Assembly: GCF_003387475.1 (NCBI RefSeq)
Contig: NZ_QUNO01000002.1
Span: forward strand, 186,001 to 250,000
DNA from: Kutzneria buriramensis
Lineage (GTDB): Bacteria; Actinomycetota; Actinomycetes; Mycobacteriales; Pseudonocardiaceae
Length of the DNA stretch: 64,000 nucleotides
Direction of reading: 5' to 3'
The position numbers were made by a program, and so were the translations under genes. Below the pieces are notes generated by a model that did no database searches, was not told the DNA's origin, and was given only the letters and a program-made list of their open reading frames with translations. This document shows, in pieces, positions 29,238 to 55,591 of the stretch. The stretch's first letter is position 1. The number at the start of each line of letters is the position of its first letter.

Positions 29238-32200
29238 ATGAGCAACGACGACAAGCTCCGCGACTACCTCAAGCGCGCCACGACGGAACTCCAGCAGGTG
29301 CGGCGCCAGCTCCGCGAGGTCGAGTCCAGGCAGCGCGAGCCGATCGCCATCGTGGCCATGAGCTGCCGATACCCCGGCGACGTGACGACGCCGGAGGGCC
29401 TGTGGGACCTGGTCGCGCGCGGCGGCGACGGCATCAGCATGCTGCCCACCAACCGCGGCTGGGACGTCGAGAACCTCTACGACCCGGAACCGGGCACGCC
29501 GAACAAGACGTACTCGCGCGAGGGCGGCTTCCTGCACGACGCCGGCGAGTTCGACGCGGACTTCTTCCGGATCAGCCCGAAGGAGGCCAAGGAGACCGAC
29601 CCGCAGCAGCGGCTGCTGCTGGAGCTGGTGTGGGAGGCGTTGGAGCGCGGCGGCATCGACCCGACGACGCTGAAGGGCAGCCGCACCGGCGTGTTCGCCG
29701 GCATCGCCTACCACGATTACTGGCCGGGCAGCGGCGTCGGCAGCCTCGCCAGCGTCGCCTCCGGGCGGGTGTCGTACGTGCTGGGCCTGGAGGGACCGGC
29801 CGTCACCGTCGACACGGCGTGTTCGTCGTCGCTGGTCGCGCTGCACTGGGCGATGCAGGCCCTGCGTAACGGGGAATGCGAGCTGGCGCTGGCCGGCGGC
29901 GTGACCGTGATGGCGACCCCCGACTCGTTCGTCGGCTTCAGCGAACAGCGCGGCCTCGCGCGCAATGGCCGCTGCAAGTCGTTCGCCAAGGCCGCGGACG
30001 GCACCGGCTGGGGCGAGGGCATCGGAATGCTGTTGGTGGAGCGGCTTTCCGACGCGCAGCGCAACGGCCACCCGATCCTCGCCGTGGTGCGGGGAAGCGC
30101 GGTCAACCAGGACGGCGCGTCGAACGGCCTGTCCGCCCCGAACGGGCCCTCGCAGCGGCGGGTGATCGAGGCGGCGCTGGCGTCCGCGCAGCTCTCCGCC
30201 GACCAGGTCGACGTCGTCGAGGCGCACGGCACCGGCACGACGCTGGGCGATCCCATCGAGGCGCAGGCGTTGCTCGCCACGTACGGCAAGGACCGCGGGC
30301 GGCCGCTGTGGCTGGGGTCGATCAAGTCCAACATCGGTCACGCCCAGGCGGCGGCCGGCGTCAGCGGCATCATCAAGATGGTCATGGCGATGCGCAACGG
30401 CGTGCTGCCGAAGCTGCTGCACCTGGACGAGCCGACGCCGCAGGTCGACTGGACCGCCGGCAACATCTCGCTGCTGGCCGAGGCGCAGCCGTGGCCGGAG
30501 ACCGGCGAACCCCGCCGCGCCGGGATCTCCTCCTTCGGACTCAGCGGCACCAACGCGCACGTGATCATCGAGGAGGCGCCGCCGGTCGAGGCGGCGGCGC
30601 GGGAGATCGAGCGGCGGGTGCTGCCGTGGGTGATCTCCGGCCGCACCGCGCAGGCGTTGCGGGACCAGGCTTCGAAGCTGTCCGCCGTGGACGGTGAACC
30701 CCTGGACGTGGCGTTTTCGCTGGCCACCGGGCGTACCGCGTTCGACCAGCGGGCGGCGGTCGTCGGCGTCGAGCACGAGGACTTCGTCCGCGGCCTGCAA
30801 GCCATCGCCGACGGCACCCCGGGCGCGGGAGTGGTGACCGGCTCCGCCCTCGCCGGCAAGACTGCCTTTCTGTTCACCGGTCAGGGGTCGCAGCGCATCG
30901 GGATGGGCCGCGACCTGCACGCCCTGTTCCCGGTGTTCGCCGCGGCCTGGGATGCGGCACTTGATCCCGAACTGGCTGCGGTCGTTTGGGGCGAGGATCA
31001 GGACGCGCTGAACCGGACCGGCGCCACCCAGCCGGCGCTGTTCGCCTTCGAGGTGGCGATGAGCCGGCTGCTGGAGTCCTGGGGCGTGCGGCCCGACTTC
31101 GTCGCCGGCCACTCGGTCGGCGAGATCGCCGCCGCGCACATCGCCGGGGTCCTCTCGCTCGAGGACGCTCGGACGCTGGTCACCGCGCGGGGTCGGCTGA
31201 TGCAGGCGCTGCCGGCCGGCGGCGCGATGGTGGCGTTGCAGGCCAGCGAGGACGAGGTCACGCTCGTCGACGGCGTCGGCATCGCGGCGGTGAACGGCCC
31301 GCAGGCCGTGGTGATCTCCGGTGTCGAGGACGCGGTGCTGGCGATTCAGGCGGAGTTCGAGGCGCGGGGCCGGAAGACCAGCCGGCTGAAGGTGTCGCAC
31401 GCGTTCCACTCTCCGCTGATGGAGCCGATGCTGGACGAGTTCCGCGCGGTGGTCGGAAAGCTGACGTTCGGCGAGCCGAAGCTGGGTTGCGTCGGGGAGT
31501 GGACGTCGCCGGAGTACTGGGTCGACCACGTGCGCGCGGCGGTCCGTTTCGCGGACGCGGTGACCACTCTGAACGCTCAGGGCGTGACCAAGTTCGTCGA
31601 GGTCGGGCCGGACGGCGTGCTCACCGGCATGGGCGCGAACTGCGTCGAGGGCGCGGCCTTCGTCGCCACCCAGCGGCGCGACCGCGACCAGGAGCGCGAG
31701 CTGGTCACCGGCCTGGCGCAAGCGTTTGCCAACGGCGTCCACGTCGACTGGAACCGGTTCTACGAGGGCCGCGAGGCGCGCCGCGTGGACCTGCCGACCT
31801 ACGCCTTCCAGCACAAGTTCTACTGGCGGGACAAGGAGGCCCCGGTCGCCAGCGCGGACCCGATCGACGCCGCGTTCTGGGACGCCGTCGAGCGCGAGGA
31901 CCTCGCCGACCTGGCCGACCGGCTGGAGCTCCAGGAGGGCCTGCTCGGCGAGGTGCTGCCGGCGATGTCGGCGTGGCGCAAGCAGTACCGCGACCAGTCC
32001 ATGGTGGACTCCTGGCGGTACAAGGTGAGCTGGCTGCCGGTCGAGGACGTGCAGGCCGAATCCCTGCTGGGCACCTGGCTCGTCGTGGTGCCGAAGGGCT
32101 TCAAGGACCACGAGCTGGTCAAGGCCGTCGCTGCCGCGACCGAGGTCGAGGTCCTGGAGTTCGCCGACGCCGACCGCGCCGCCCTCACCGCGCAGCTCGG

Positions 32201-33920
32201 CAGCCACGCCCCGGCCGGCGTGTTGTCCCTGCTGGCGCTGGACGACACCCCGCACCCGCTGCATCCCGCGATGTCCACCGGCGGCGCCGCGACCGTCGCC
32301 CTCGCCCAGGCGTTGGCCGACGCGGGCGTCACCGGGAAGCTCTGGTGTGTCACCAACGGCGGCGTCGCCGTCGCCGACAACGCCGAGCTGACCAGCGCGT
32401 ATCAGGGTTCGCTGTGGGGCCTGGGCATCGTCCTGTCGATGGACCACCCCGACACGTGGGGCGGCATGATCGACCTGGCCGGCGCTGACGAGACGACCGT
32501 GCGCCGGCTGCTCGGCGCGCTCTCGGGAATCGACGGCGAGGACCAGATCGCCATCCGTGTCAACGGACGCTTCGCACGCCGGCTGGTTCGCGCCGGCCTC
32601 AACGGTGCCGCGCCGAAGCGGTCGTGGAAACCGCGCGGCACCACGCTGATCACCGGCGGCACCGGCGGACTCGGCGCGCACGTCGCCCGCTGGCTCGCCG
32701 GCAACGGCGCGGAACACCTCGTCCTCACGAGCCGTCGCGGCAGCGCCGCCGCCGGCGCGGCGGAACTCGAGGCGGAGCTGAAGGAGCTCGGCGCCGAGGT
32801 CACCGTCGCCGCCTGCGATGTCGCCGACCGCTCGTCGCTGAAGGAACTCCTCGACGGCCTGCCGAACCTGACCTCCGTCGTGCACGCGGCCGGCGTATCA
32901 CAACGCATTGCGCCGGTGGAGGAGGTCACGCTCGACGAGTTCGCCGAGGTCGGGCGGGCCAAGGTGCTCGGCGCGATGCACCTGGACGAGCTCCTGGGCG
33001 ACCGCGAGCTCGACGCGTTCGTGCTGTTCTCGTCCGGCGCGGCGGTGTGGGGCAGCACCGGCCAGTCCGGCTACGGCACGGCCAACGCCCACCTCGACGC
33101 CCTCGCCCACCGGCGCCTGGCGCAGGGCCGCACCGCCACCTCGATCGCCTGGAGCTCCTGGGAAAGCGGCATGGTCGACGAGGAGCTGAGCGCCCTGATG
33201 CGGCGGATCGGCGCGCCCGCGATGCCGCCGAAGCTGGCGATCAACGCCATGCGGCAAGCCCTCGACAACGCCGACACGCACCTCGTCGTCGCCGACTTCG
33301 ACTGGGCGAAGTTCGTGCCCACCTTCACCATGGCCCGCCCGCGGCCGCTGCTCGACGCGCTGCCGGAGGTCCGCGAGATCCTCGACGGCGGCGACGACAG
33401 CCAGGGCGAGTCGGCGTTCGCGGCCAAGCTGGCGGGAATGTCCGATGTGGAGCGTGGTCGGGCGGTGCTGGACCTGGTGCGCGGCCACGTCGCCGCCGTG
33501 CTCGGTTACGACGATCCGGCCTCGCTCGACCCGAGCCGTCCGTTCGAGGGCCTCGGCTTCGACTCGGTCAGCGCGGTCGACCTGCGCAATCGTCTCGGCA
33601 CGGCAACGGGTCTGAAGCTGCCGTCCACTCTGGTCTTCGAGTACACGTCCACGTCCGCGCTGGCCGACCACCTCAAGTCGCTGCTGGGCGAGAGCGACGG
33701 CGGCGTGCTGCCGGTGCTGGCCGACCTGGACCGGCTGGAGGAGACCGTGCTCGCGCTGCCGGCCGAGGAGATCGAGCGCAACCGGATCACCGCGCGGCTC
33801 CAGACGCTGATCGGCCGGCTCGGCGAGCTGCTGGGCGACGGCAGAGAGGGCGTCGCCCTGGAGGACGCCAGCGCCGACGACGTTTTCGACTTCATCGACA
33901 AGGAACTCGGTCTTGCCTGA
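29238..33920 (+). CDS. Type I modular PKS, module 4 (KS-AT-KR-ACP)
   Basis: A 1560-residue single-module synthase adding one malonate and leaving a hydroxyl. The N-terminal docking helix ([20 protein letters not shown]) should accept the chain from the module 3 subunit. KS lies at nt 29338-30575 (DTACSSS), AT at 30860-31695 (GHSVGE, HAFHS: malonyl), KR at 32630-33180 and ACP at 33470-33680 ([12 protein letters not shown]). There is no DH: a short linker after AT leads to the KR structural subdomain. The KR has TGGTGGLG, intact Ser/Tyr/Lys, the A-type Trp in [15 protein letters not shown] and no LDD, predicting an L-configured hydroxyl. The AT has lost about six residues in the loop before WTSPEYW relative to the other modules. 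I start at ATG 29238; a TTG precedes it. A C-terminal docking region follows the ACP. Confidence 0.95.
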   Translation: MSNDDKLRDYLKRATTELQQVRRQLREVESRQREPIAIVAMSCRYPGDVTTPEGLWDLVARGGDGISMLPTNRGWDVENLYDPEPGTPNKTYSREGGFLHDAGEFDADFFRISPKEAKETDPQQRLLLELVWEALERGGIDPTTLKGSRTGVFAGIAYHDYWPGSGVGSLASVASGRVSYVLGLEGPAVTVDTACSSSLVALHWAMQALRNGECELALAGGVTVMATPDSFVGFSEQRGLARNGRCKSFAKAADGTGWGEGIGMLLVERLSDAQRNGHPILAVVRGSAVNQDGASNGLSAPNGPSQRRVIEAALASAQLSADQVDVVEAHGTGTTLGDPIEAQALLATYGKDRGRPLWLGSIKSNIGHAQAAAGVSGIIKMVMAMRNGVLPKLLHLDEPTPQVDWTAGNISLLAEAQPWPETGEPRRAGISSFGLSGTNAHVIIEEAPPVEAAAREIERRVLPWVISGRTAQALRDQASKLSAVDGEPLDVAFSLATGRTAFDQRAAVVGVEHEDFVRGLQAIADGTPGAGVVTGSALAGKTAFLFTGQGSQRIGMGRDLHALFPVFAAAWDAALDPELAAVVWGEDQDALNRTGATQPALFAFEVAMSRLLESWGVRPDFVAGHSVGEIAAAHIAGVLSLEDARTLVTARGRLMQALPAGGAMVALQASEDEVTLVDGVGIAAVNGPQAVVISGVEDAVLAIQAEFEARGRKTSRLKVSHAFHSPLMEPMLDEFRAVVGKLTFGEPKLGCVGEWTSPEYWVDHVRAAVRFADAVTTLNAQGVTKFVEVGPDGVLTGMGANCVEGAAFVATQRRDRDQERELVTGLAQAFANGVHVDWNRFYEGREARRVDLPTYAFQHKFYWRDKEAPVASADPIDAAFWDAVEREDLADLADRLELQEGLLGEVLPAMSAWRKQYRDQSMVDSWRYKVSWLPVEDVQAESLLGTWLVVVPKGFKDHELVKAVAAATEVEVLEFADADRAALTAQLGSHAPAGVLSLLALDDTPHPLHPAMSTGGAATVALAQALADAGVTGKLWCVTNGGVAVADNAELTSAYQGSLWGLGIVLSMDHPDTWGGMIDLAGADETTVRRLLGALSGIDGEDQIAIRVNGRFARRLVRAGLNGAAPKRSWKPRGTTLITGGTGGLGAHVARWLAGNGAEHLVLTSRRGSAAAGAAELEAELKELGAEVTVAACDVADRSSLKELLDGLPNLTSVVHAAGVSQRIAPVEEVTLDEFAEVGRAKVLGAMHLDELLGDRELDAFVLFSSGAAVWGSTGQSGYGTANAHLDALAHRRLAQGRTATSIAWSSWESGMVDEELSALMRRIGAPAMPPKLAINAMRQALDNADTHLVVADFDWAKFVPTFTMARPRPLLDALPEVREILDGGDDSQGESAFAAKLAGMSDVERGRAVLDLVRGHVAAVLGYDDPASLDPSRPFEGLGFDSVSAVDLRNRLGTATGLKLPSTLVFEYTSTSALADHLKSLLGESDGGVLPVLADLDRLEETVLALPAEEIERNRITARLQTLIGRLGELLGDGREGVALEDASADDVFDFIDKELGLA

Positions 33921-33958
33921 TCGGGCGGCTACCCACTTGAAGGACGCGTGAGGCTGGG

Positions 33959-48780
<14,822 letters not shown>

Positions 48781-48790
<10 letters not shown>

Positions 48791-48990
48791 GGGCGGATGG
48801 CCGAGCGGGCGGGAGAGGGCGGTCGCCGTGGACCTGGACGACGCGATGCGGGAGGCATGAGGCGGATGGCGGAGTCCGAGGGGAAGCAGCGCGGTGCGGG
48901 AGGCGTGAGGCGGATGGCCGGGCCCGACACGAAGATGGTCGGCGTGCACCACGCCGACTCGACGCGGGAAGCGTGAGACTGCGATGGCCG
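48781..48990 (+). repeat. Four imperfect tandem copies of the PKS stop/start junction
   Basis: The block GGGAGGCGTGAGGCGGATGGCC recurs with ATG at 48797, 48866, 48914 and the real start 48984 (spacings 69, 48 and 70). Each copy has the end-of-gene GAGGC-G/A-TGA followed by ATGGC and, in copies 2-4, a decayed version of the first codons of the last PKS gene (compare GAGTCCGAGGGGAAG, GGGCCCGACACGAAGATGGTCG and GAATCCGACAAGAAGCTGGTCG). A 59-codon frame (48797-48976) runs through copies 1-3, but its content is explained by the repeats; I do not call it a gene. Confidence 0.75.
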
Positions 48991-51900
48991 AATCCGACAA
49001 GAAGCTGGTCGACGCGCTGCGGGCGTCGCTGAAGGAGACCGAGCGGCTGCGGGTGCAGAACCGCAGGCTGACGGCGACCCTGCGCGAGCCGATCGCCATC
49101 GTCGGCATGTCCTGCCGATACCCCGGTGGGGTTTGTTCGCCGGAGGAGCTGTGGCGGCTGGTCGCGGACGGCGTGGACGCGGTGACGTCGTTCCCGACCG
49201 ACCGCGGCTGGGACACCGACCGGCTCTACGACCCGACCGGCGAGCGCCCCGGCACCACGTACACCGACCAGGGCGGCTTCCTGCACCGGGCGGCCGACTT
49301 CGACCCGGCGTTCTTCGGCATCTCGCCGCGCGAGGCCCTGGTCATGGACCCGCAGCAGCGCCTGCTGCTGGAGGCGACCTGGGAGGCGTTGGAGCGGGCG
49401 GGCATCGACCCGACGACGCTGAAGGGCAGCAGCACCGGCGTCTTCGCCGGCATGATGTATCACGACTACGCCGCCAACAACTCCACCGGCGCGATCGCCT
49501 CCGGCCGCGTCTCCTACACGTTCGGCTTCGAGGGGCCGGCGGTGACGATCGACACCGCCTGCTCGTCGTCGCTGGTTGCTCTGCACTGGGCGGTTCAGGC
49601 TCTGAGGGCCGGCGACTGCTCGCTGGCGCTGGTCGGCGGCGTGGCCGTGATGGCGACGCCGGAGACGTTCGTCGAGTTCAGCAAGCAACGCGGCCTGTCC
49701 AGGGACGGCCGGTGCAAGTCCTTCGCCGGCGCGACGGACGGCACCGGCTGGGGCGAGGGCGTCGGCATGCTCGTGGTGGAGCGGCTTTCCGACGCCCGTC
49801 GCAACGGACACGAGGTGCTGGCGATCGTCCGCGGCAGCGCGATCAACCAGGACGGCGCGTCGAACGGCCTGACCGCGCCCAACGGCCCGTCGCAGCGCCG
49901 GGTGATCAAGGCCGCGCTGGCGGCGGCGCAGGTGTCGGCCGACCAGGTCGACATGGTGGAGGCGCACGGCACCGGCACCACCCTGGGCGATCCCATTGAG
50001 GCGCAGGCACTTCTGGCGACCTACGGCCAGGACCGAACTGAGCCCCTGTGGCTGGGGTCGATCAAGTCGAACATGGGCCACGCCCAGGCGGCCGCCGGCG
50101 TCGCGGGCATCATCAAGGTCGTCATGGCCATCCGCAACCGGACCATGCCGAAGACCCTGCACGTGGACGTGCCGACGCCGCAGGTGGACTGGAGCGCCGG
50201 CAACATCGAGCTGCTGACCGAGACCCGCGCCTGGCCGGCGGCGGATCGCCCGCGCCGGGCGGGGATCTCGTCGTTCGGCATCTCCGGCACCAACGCGCAC
50301 GTGATCATCGAGGAGGCCCCTGAGGAGGAGGTCGCCGAACGCACGGTGATAGACCGACCGGTGCCGTGGATCCTGTCCGCGAAGACGCCGGAAGGTCTCG
50401 ACGCGCAGGCTTCGAGGCTGTCCTCGGTGGACGGTCAGCCGCTGGATATCGCCTACTCGCTGGCCACGAGCAGGGCAATGTTCGAGCACCGCGGCGTGAT
50501 TGTCGGCACCGACTTGGAGGAGCTGCGGCGGGGCGCGCAGGCGTTGGCCGATGGCGTTTCGACGTCGCGTGGCCTGGCCAAGGGCGCCGGTTCGACGGCG
50601 TTCCTGTTCACGGGACAGGGCGCGCAGCGCGTCGGCATGGGCGGCGACCTGTACGAGGCGTTTCCGGTGTTCGCCGAGGCGTGGGACGCGGCCGTCGACC
50701 ACTCGATGGCGTCCGTGGTGTGGGGCGACGATCAGGACGCCTTGAACCGTACGGAATTCGCGCAGCCCGCACTGTTCGCGTTCGAGGTGGCCCTGTACCG
50801 GCTGCTGGAATCCTGGGGCGTGAAGCCGAACTTCGTCGCCGGGCACTCGGTCGGCGAGATCGCCGCGGCGCACGTCGCCGGCGTGTTCTCCCTGGAGGAC
50901 GCCCGGAAGCTGGTGGCCGCCCGCGGCAAGCTGATGCAGGCCCTGCCGGCCGGCGGCGCGATGGTGGCCATCCTGGCCACCGAGGACGAGGTCACCCTGG
51001 TCGACGGCGTGGGCATCGCTGCGGTGAACGGTCCGCAGTCGGTGGTGATCTCCGGCGTCGAAGAGGCCGTGCTCGAGATCAAGGCCGACTTCGAGGCGAA
51101 GGGCCGCAAGACCACGCGGCTCAAGGTCTCGCACGCGTTCCACTCGCCGCTGATGGAACCGATGCTCGACGAGTTCCGCAAGGTCGTCGAGGCCATCGAG
51201 TTCGCCGAGCCGACCATCCCGATGGTGACGACCTCGGCCGGCGGCGGAGCGGTCGACACCGTCGACTACTGGGTCGACCACGTCCGGGCCGCCGTACGCT
51301 TCGCCGACGCCGTCAAGACGCTGTCCAGCAAGGGCGTCACCAGGTTCGTCGAGGTCGGGCCGGACGGCGTGCTGACCGGCATGGCCCAGGCCTGCGTGGA
51401 CGAGGGCGCGTTCGTCGCCACCCAGCGTCGGGACAAGCCGCAGGAGCGCGAGCTGGTTTCCGGCCTGGCGCAAGCGTTTGCCCACGGCGTTGCCGTCGAC
51501 TGGCACCGGTTCTTCGAGGGGCGCGAGGCGCGGCGGGTCGATCTGCCGACCTACGCGTTCCAGCACCAGGCGTTCTGGCTGAGCGCGCAGGACTATCTGG
51601 CCAACTCGTGGCTGGGCGGCGGCGCGGGCGACGTGGTGTCGGCCGGGCTCGAGTCCGCAGGCCACCCGCTGCTCGGCGCGGTGCTGACCGCCCCGGACGG
51701 CGACGGTCTCGTGCTCACCGGCCGCCTCTCGCCGAGCACCCTGCCGTGGCTGGCCGATCACGTCGTCGGTGGCTCGATCTTCTTCCCGGGCACCGGGTTC
51801 GTGGAACTGGCGCTGCGCGCCGGCGAGTTCGTCGGCTGCGACACCGTCGAGGAGTTGACGCTGGAGGCGCCGCTCGTGCTGCCGGAGCGTGGCGGCGTGG

Positions 51901-54710
51901 CGGTGCAGGTGCGGGTCGGCGACGACCGGCAGATCGGCGTCTTCTCGCGTGCCGACGAGGACGAGACGTGGACGCGGCACGCGACCGGCCGCCTCGGCAG
52001 CGGAGCTCGGGCGGGGACCGTGGAATGGCCGCCCGCCACTGCCGAGGCGGTCGACCTGACCGGCTACTACGACGTGCTCGCCGACGCCGGCCTGGCGTAC
52101 GGCCCGGTGTTCCAGGGGTTGCAGACAGCGTTCAAGCGTGGCGACGAGGTATTCGCCGAGATCGCGCTGCCCGAGGGCGTGGAGATCGACGGCTACGGCG
52201 TGCATCCGGCGCTGCTCGATGCCGCGCTGCACGCGATCAGCCTGACCGGCGTCACCGGCGACCAACCGGCGCTGCCGTTCTCCTGGGCCGGTGTTTCCCT
52301 GCACGCCACCGGCGCTTCGGCGCTGCGGGTGCACGTCCGACCCACCGGTGAGGGCGTCGTCGCGCTGCACGCCGTCGACCCGGCCGGCGGCAGCGTCGTG
52401 TCGGTGGACTCGCTGATGCTGCGGCCGGTCGCGCTGGACCAGGCGACTGCGCGGCGGGCCAACGACTCGCTGTTCGGGCTGACGTGGTCGCCGATCACCG
52501 CGAGCCCGGCGGATGTCGCCGGATGGGAGGTGTTCGAGCCGACTGGTGATGTGCGTGAGGCGACTTACGCGACGCTGGCGGAGCTCCAGAAGGAATCGCA
52601 GCTGGTCGTGGTGAGCCGGGGTGGCCTTTCCGGTTCCGCTGTTTCCGGTCTTGTCCGTTCTGCCTGGTCGGAGAACCCCGGCTCGGTCGTTCTTGTCGAT
52701 CTTGAGCCCGGGGCTTCGCTGGACCGGCTGCCTGAGATCATCGGTTCCGGTGAGCCGCAGGTCCGAGTGCGCGGGGGCGAAATCCTTGCCGCCCGCCTCG
52801 CCCGCGTGCCGGTGCCGGAGTCGACAAATCCCTTTACCGGTAAGGTGCTCATCACCGGCGGCACCGGCGGCCTCGGTGCGAAGCTGGCTCGGCACCTGGT
52901 GGCCAATCACGGCGTGACCGACCTGGTGCTGACCAGCCGGCGCGGCCTGGACGCCCCCGGTGCCAAAGAGCTCCAGGAAGAGCTCGGAGCGACGATCGTC
53001 GCCTGCGACGTGTCCGACAAGGCGTCGTTGGCCAAGGTGATCACCCCCGACCTCAAGGCCGTGATCCACGCGGCCGGCGTCCTCGACGACGGCGTGATCT
53101 CCGCCCTGACACCGGACCGTTTCGACAAGGTGTTCCGCCCCAAGGCCGACGCCGCATGGAACCTGCACGAGCTGACCAAGGACCTGGCCCTGGATGCGTT
53201 TGTGCTGTTCTCCTCGGCTGCCGGCACGTTGGGCACGCCGGGTCAGGGCAACTACGCCGCGGCCAACGCCTACCTGGATGCGCTGGCGGAGCTTCGGCAC
53301 GGCGAAGGACTGCCGGCGGTGTCGCTGGCGTGGGGACTCTGGGACGACGGCATGGGCGACCAGGCCGACACGTCCAGGATGCAGAAGTCCGGCGTGCTGG
53401 GCCTCACCACCGACGAGGGCCTGGCGCTGTTCGACGCCTGCTACACCAGCGAAAACCCGAACCTGGCGCCGATCCGCCTCGACGTGAAGGCGCTGAACGC
53501 GGCGGGCCCGGACCGGCTGGCGCCGGTCTTCCACGGCCTGATCCGCACCACCCGCAAGGCCGCCGGCAAGGGCGCGGATCCGTCGGCGCTGCGCAAGCAG
53601 CTGGCGGGTCTGGACGAGGCGGGCCAGGAAACCGTGCTGCGGGAACTGATCCGGGCCAACGCGGCGATCGTGCTGGGCCACCCCAGCCCGGAAAGCGTCG
53701 ACCCGGACCGGGACTTCCTGGCCTCGGGGTTCGACTCGCTGACGGCGATGGAACTCCGCAACGCCCTGAACGCGGCGACGGGGCTCACCCTGCCGGCGAT
53801 GGTGGTCTTCGACAACAAGTCGCCGGCCGAGCTGGCACGGTGGCTGCGCGCCGAACTCGGCAGCACGCAGAGCACCGACACCAACGCGGACGAGACACTG
53901 AGCGACTTCTTCCGGGAGTCGGTGCTGTCCGGCAACCTCCAAAAGGGACTGACGCTGCTGCGGGCGGTCGCGGACATCCGGCCGAAGTTCACGGGCGTCG
54001 CGGACGTCGATCACCTGCCGAAGCCGGTGGTGTTCGCGGACGGCAAGACCACGCCGAGGCTGATCTGCGTCAGCACGCCGATGGCGCTCGGCGGCACGCA
54101 CCAACATGCCCGCGTCGCCGCGAACATCGGCGGCGGCCGGCACGTCAGCGCGCTGCCGGTGCCGGGCTTCGCCCGCGGCGAAAGCCTTCCCACCACGGCG
54201 GAAGCGGCGGTCAGCGTGCTCGGCGAGGCCGTCACGCAGGCGGCGCAGGGCGACCCGTTCGTGCTGCTCGGCTACTCCTCCGGCGGCGTGCTGGCCTACG
54301 CGACGGCGAAACACCTTGCCAGCCAGGGCCTTCGACCGGACGGGGTCGTGCTCGTCGACAGCTATCACGTCAGCGAGGGCGAGGAACGGGACGTCTTCGA
54401 GCAGCTGGCCGTTGTGCTGCTGGAGAAGGAGACCGTGTTCGGGACGTTCGACAGCGCCAGGCTGAGCGGCATGAACGCGTACATCGACCTGTTGCCGGGC
54501 TTCGACCTCGGGTCGATGGACGTGCCGGTGCTGTTCCTGCGGGCCGACAAGTCCTTCATGAACCCCGACGACCCGACCGACGACTGGCGCGCCGTCGCCT
54601 GGGATCCCGCGCACACCGTGGTGACCGTGCCCGGCGCCACCCACTTCACCATCGTCGAGGAGCACGCCGCGGCGACGGCCCAGGCCGTCAACGACTGGCT
54701 CTCCCGATAG
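48984..54710 (+). CDS. Type I modular PKS, module 8 with thioesterase (KS-AT-DH-KR-ACP-TE)
   Basis: A 1908-residue terminal synthase: the last malonyl extension, reduction to the alpha,beta-alkene and release. The N-terminal helix ([20 protein letters not shown]) is a different docking class from the other three subunits and should pair with the module 7 C-terminus. KS 49090-50320 (DTACSSS), AT 50600-51430 (GHSVGE, HAFHS), DH 51660-52450 ([18 protein letters not shown]), KR 52840-53350 ([16 protein letters not shown]-type), ACP 53640-53840 ([12 protein letters not shown]), TE 54040-54707 (nt). The TE has the nucleophile in GYSSGG, an Asp in VLVDSYH and the His in [11 protein letters not shown], as in macrolactone/macrolactam-forming TEs. 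With the starter genes present, ring closure by the deprotected amine is expected. Three hairpins follow the stop. Confidence 0.95.
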   Translation: MAESDKKLVDALRASLKETERLRVQNRRLTATLREPIAIVGMSCRYPGGVCSPEELWRLVADGVDAVTSFPTDRGWDTDRLYDPTGERPGTTYTDQGGFLHRAADFDPAFFGISPREALVMDPQQRLLLEATWEALERAGIDPTTLKGSSTGVFAGMMYHDYAANNSTGAIASGRVSYTFGFEGPAVTIDTACSSSLVALHWAVQALRAGDCSLALVGGVAVMATPETFVEFSKQRGLSRDGRCKSFAGATDGTGWGEGVGMLVVERLSDARRNGHEVLAIVRGSAINQDGASNGLTAPNGPSQRRVIKAALAAAQVSADQVDMVEAHGTGTTLGDPIEAQALLATYGQDRTEPLWLGSIKSNMGHAQAAAGVAGIIKVVMAIRNRTMPKTLHVDVPTPQVDWSAGNIELLTETRAWPAADRPRRAGISSFGISGTNAHVIIEEAPEEEVAERTVIDRPVPWILSAKTPEGLDAQASRLSSVDGQPLDIAYSLATSRAMFEHRGVIVGTDLEELRRGAQALADGVSTSRGLAKGAGSTAFLFTGQGAQRVGMGGDLYEAFPVFAEAWDAAVDHSMASVVWGDDQDALNRTEFAQPALFAFEVALYRLLESWGVKPNFVAGHSVGEIAAAHVAGVFSLEDARKLVAARGKLMQALPAGGAMVAILATEDEVTLVDGVGIAAVNGPQSVVISGVEEAVLEIKADFEAKGRKTTRLKVSHAFHSPLMEPMLDEFRKVVEAIEFAEPTIPMVTTSAGGGAVDTVDYWVDHVRAAVRFADAVKTLSSKGVTRFVEVGPDGVLTGMAQACVDEGAFVATQRRDKPQERELVSGLAQAFAHGVAVDWHRFFEGREARRVDLPTYAFQHQAFWLSAQDYLANSWLGGGAGDVVSAGLESAGHPLLGAVLTAPDGDGLVLTGRLSPSTLPWLADHVVGGSIFFPGTGFVELALRAGEFVGCDTVEELTLEAPLVLPERGGVAVQVRVGDDRQIGVFSRADEDETWTRHATGRLGSGARAGTVEWPPATAEAVDLTGYYDVLADAGLAYGPVFQGLQTAFKRGDEVFAEIALPEGVEIDGYGVHPALLDAALHAISLTGVTGDQPALPFSWAGVSLHATGASALRVHVRPTGEGVVALHAVDPAGGSVVSVDSLMLRPVALDQATARRANDSLFGLTWSPITASPADVAGWEVFEPTGDVREATYATLAELQKESQLVVVSRGGLSGSAVSGLVRSAWSENPGSVVLVDLEPGASLDRLPEIIGSGEPQVRVRGGEILAARLARVPVPESTNPFTGKVLITGGTGGLGAKLARHLVANHGVTDLVLTSRRGLDAPGAKELQEELGATIVACDVSDKASLAKVITPDLKAVIHAAGVLDDGVISALTPDRFDKVFRPKADAAWNLHELTKDLALDAFVLFSSAAGTLGTPGQGNYAAANAYLDALAELRHGEGLPAVSLAWGLWDDGMGDQADTSRMQKSGVLGLTTDEGLALFDACYTSENPNLAPIRLDVKALNAAGPDRLAPVFHGLIRTTRKAAGKGADPSALRKQLAGLDEAGQETVLRELIRANAAIVLGHPSPESVDPDRDFLASGFDSLTAMELRNALNAATGLTLPAMVVFDNKSPAELARWLRAELGSTQSTDTNADETLSDFFRESVLSGNLQKGLTLLRAVADIRPKFTGVADVDHLPKPVVFADGKTTPRLICVSTPMALGGTHQHARVAANIGGGRHVSALPVPGFARGESLPTTAEAAVSVLGEAVTQAAQGDPFVLLGYSSGGVLAYATAKHLASQGLRPDGVVLVDSYHVSEGEERDVFEQLAVVLLEKETVFGTFDSARLSGMNAYIDLLPGFDLGSMDVPVLFLRADKSFMNPDDPTDDWRAVAWDPAHTVVTVPGATHFTIVEEHAAATAQAVNDWLSR
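53148..53260 (+). repeat. 113-nt exact repeat in module 8 KR (copy in module 7)
   Basis: Identical to 47840-47952; see that entry for the interpretation. Confidence 0.85.
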
Positions 54711-54719
54711 GACGGCTGT

Positions 54720-54820
54720 TCCCCCGGTCTGGGATCGGCAGACCGGGGGACGGCACGACAACAGCCCCGGCGTGACCATCACGCCGGGGCTGTTGGCAAC
54801 CCCAGGGGTGGAGGGGTTGC
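54720..54820. terminator. Three tandem hairpins after the terminal PKS gene
   Basis: The first is a 12-bp stem at 54720-54731/54739-54750 (TCCCCCGGTCTG arms). The second is a 17-bp perfect stem at 54759-54775/54779-54795 (CAACAGCCCCGGCGTGA arms) with a 3-nt loop. The third is an 8-bp stem at 54796-54803/54813-54820. They end the 40-kb PKS transcript and face the convergent SRPBCC gene. From 54821 to 54985 I see nothing further. Confidence 0.8.
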
Positions 54821-54985
54821 GGGGATCACCGGTCGTCGGGAGGAGGGGTTGACGTCCGGTGGCCGGTCGGCGCGGGACCCGGGGGAGTGGCCCGCAGAAC
54901 CGGCTGTATAGCTTGGGGCGTAGGAAAAAGTGGGCACCGGCCGGGCCGGGGAACGTGCCGCCCGACCCGACCGGCGGGTCCGAAC

Positions 54986-55402
54986 TCAGCCGGCGAGCTT
55001 GGCCAGGGCGAAGATGCCCTCGTCGATGCCGGCGCTGAGGAACTGGCCGATGGCGCCGCCCATCTGGTCGCCGCCGGGGCCGTCGAGCTCGGTGCGGTGG
55101 GTGATCGTCGAGCCGCCGCCGGGGCCGGCCACGACCTTGCAGTGCGACCGCAGCGTCACGTTCTCGTCGATCCTGGTCTCCTGGGTGAAGCTCACGCCGT
55201 CAACGACGTCGACGAGCGTGAACGCCGCCGGTCCCTGCTGCGCGTTGGTGATCACGCCGGTGGAGCCGCTGGCGAACGGGCCGTCGATGGTCATCTTCTC
55301 CATCCCGGCGTTCCACTCGGGCCAGCCGGCCACGTCGGTGTAGCGCGCCCAGACCGCCGCGGGGGTCGCGTCGGCGTCGATGCTGCGCTCGTAGTGCCAC
55401 AC
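54986..55402 (-). CDS. SRPBCC (START-like) family protein
   Basis: A 138-residue single-domain protein of the polyketide cyclase/dehydrase-like SRPBCC superfamily: the N-terminal HYERSIDADATPAAVWARYTD and VAGWPEWNAGMEKM are the typical beta1-alpha1 opening, and the C-terminal long helix is MGGAIGQFLSAGIDEGIFA. It starts at GTG 55402 with GGAGGA five or six bases upstream. It is transcribed alone, convergent to the PKS. Such proteins can bind hydrophobic ligands or act as cyclases; nothing here shows which. Its promoter contains a perfect ATACGTA/TACGTAT palindrome and an ACATTTGT element shared with the TetR-controlled promoters, so it may belong to that regulon. Confidence 0.75.
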   Translation of the reverse strand: MWHYERSIDADATPAAVWARYTDVAGWPEWNAGMEKMTIDGPFASGSTGVITNAQQGPAAFTLVDVVDGVSFTQETRIDENVTLRSHCKVVAGPGGGSTITHRTELDGPGGDQMGGAIGQFLSAGIDEGIFALAKLAG

Positions 55403-55422
55403 GGGGATCCTCCAGTGGAGTA

Positions 55423-55438
55423 ATACGTACTTACGTAT
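55423..55438. promoter_or_regulatory. Palindromic operator upstream of the SRPBCC gene
   Basis: ATACGTA-CT-TACGTAT is a perfect inverted repeat about 20 bp before the GTG start. Next to it (55442-55449, minus strand) lies ACATTTGT, also present before tetR (7413-7420) and, less its first base, before the ABC operon. TetR-family operators often look like this. Confidence 0.55.
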
Positions 55439-55495
55439 AAGACAAATGTACAGCGGCCGGCGGGCGGCCGCAAGGGGGAGCGTAGGGACTTCGAT

Positions 55496-55511
55496 CGAAG
55501 GGTTTCCCCAC
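55496..55511. promoter_or_regulatory. PAS-LuxR-like box upstream of the vinJ-like gene
   Basis: CGAAGGGTTTCCCCAC matches 12 of 16 positions of CTVGGGAWWTCCCBAG. It lies about 80 bp before the VinJ-like start and is the only such box in that 189-bp divergent gap. Confidence 0.35.
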
Positions 55512-55591
55512 CTTCTGCGGCGCTACCGTCGACCTGCGGTGCGCCGCCGCACGCGTTGGCGGCCAAGGACTATCGACGAGGTGGTGGAACG

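Noticed and set aside
48797-48976. A 59-codon frame between the last two PKS genes
   Set aside because: It is built from the tandem junction repeats (internal MRRMAESEG / VRRMAGPDT), has no known domain and no independent support.
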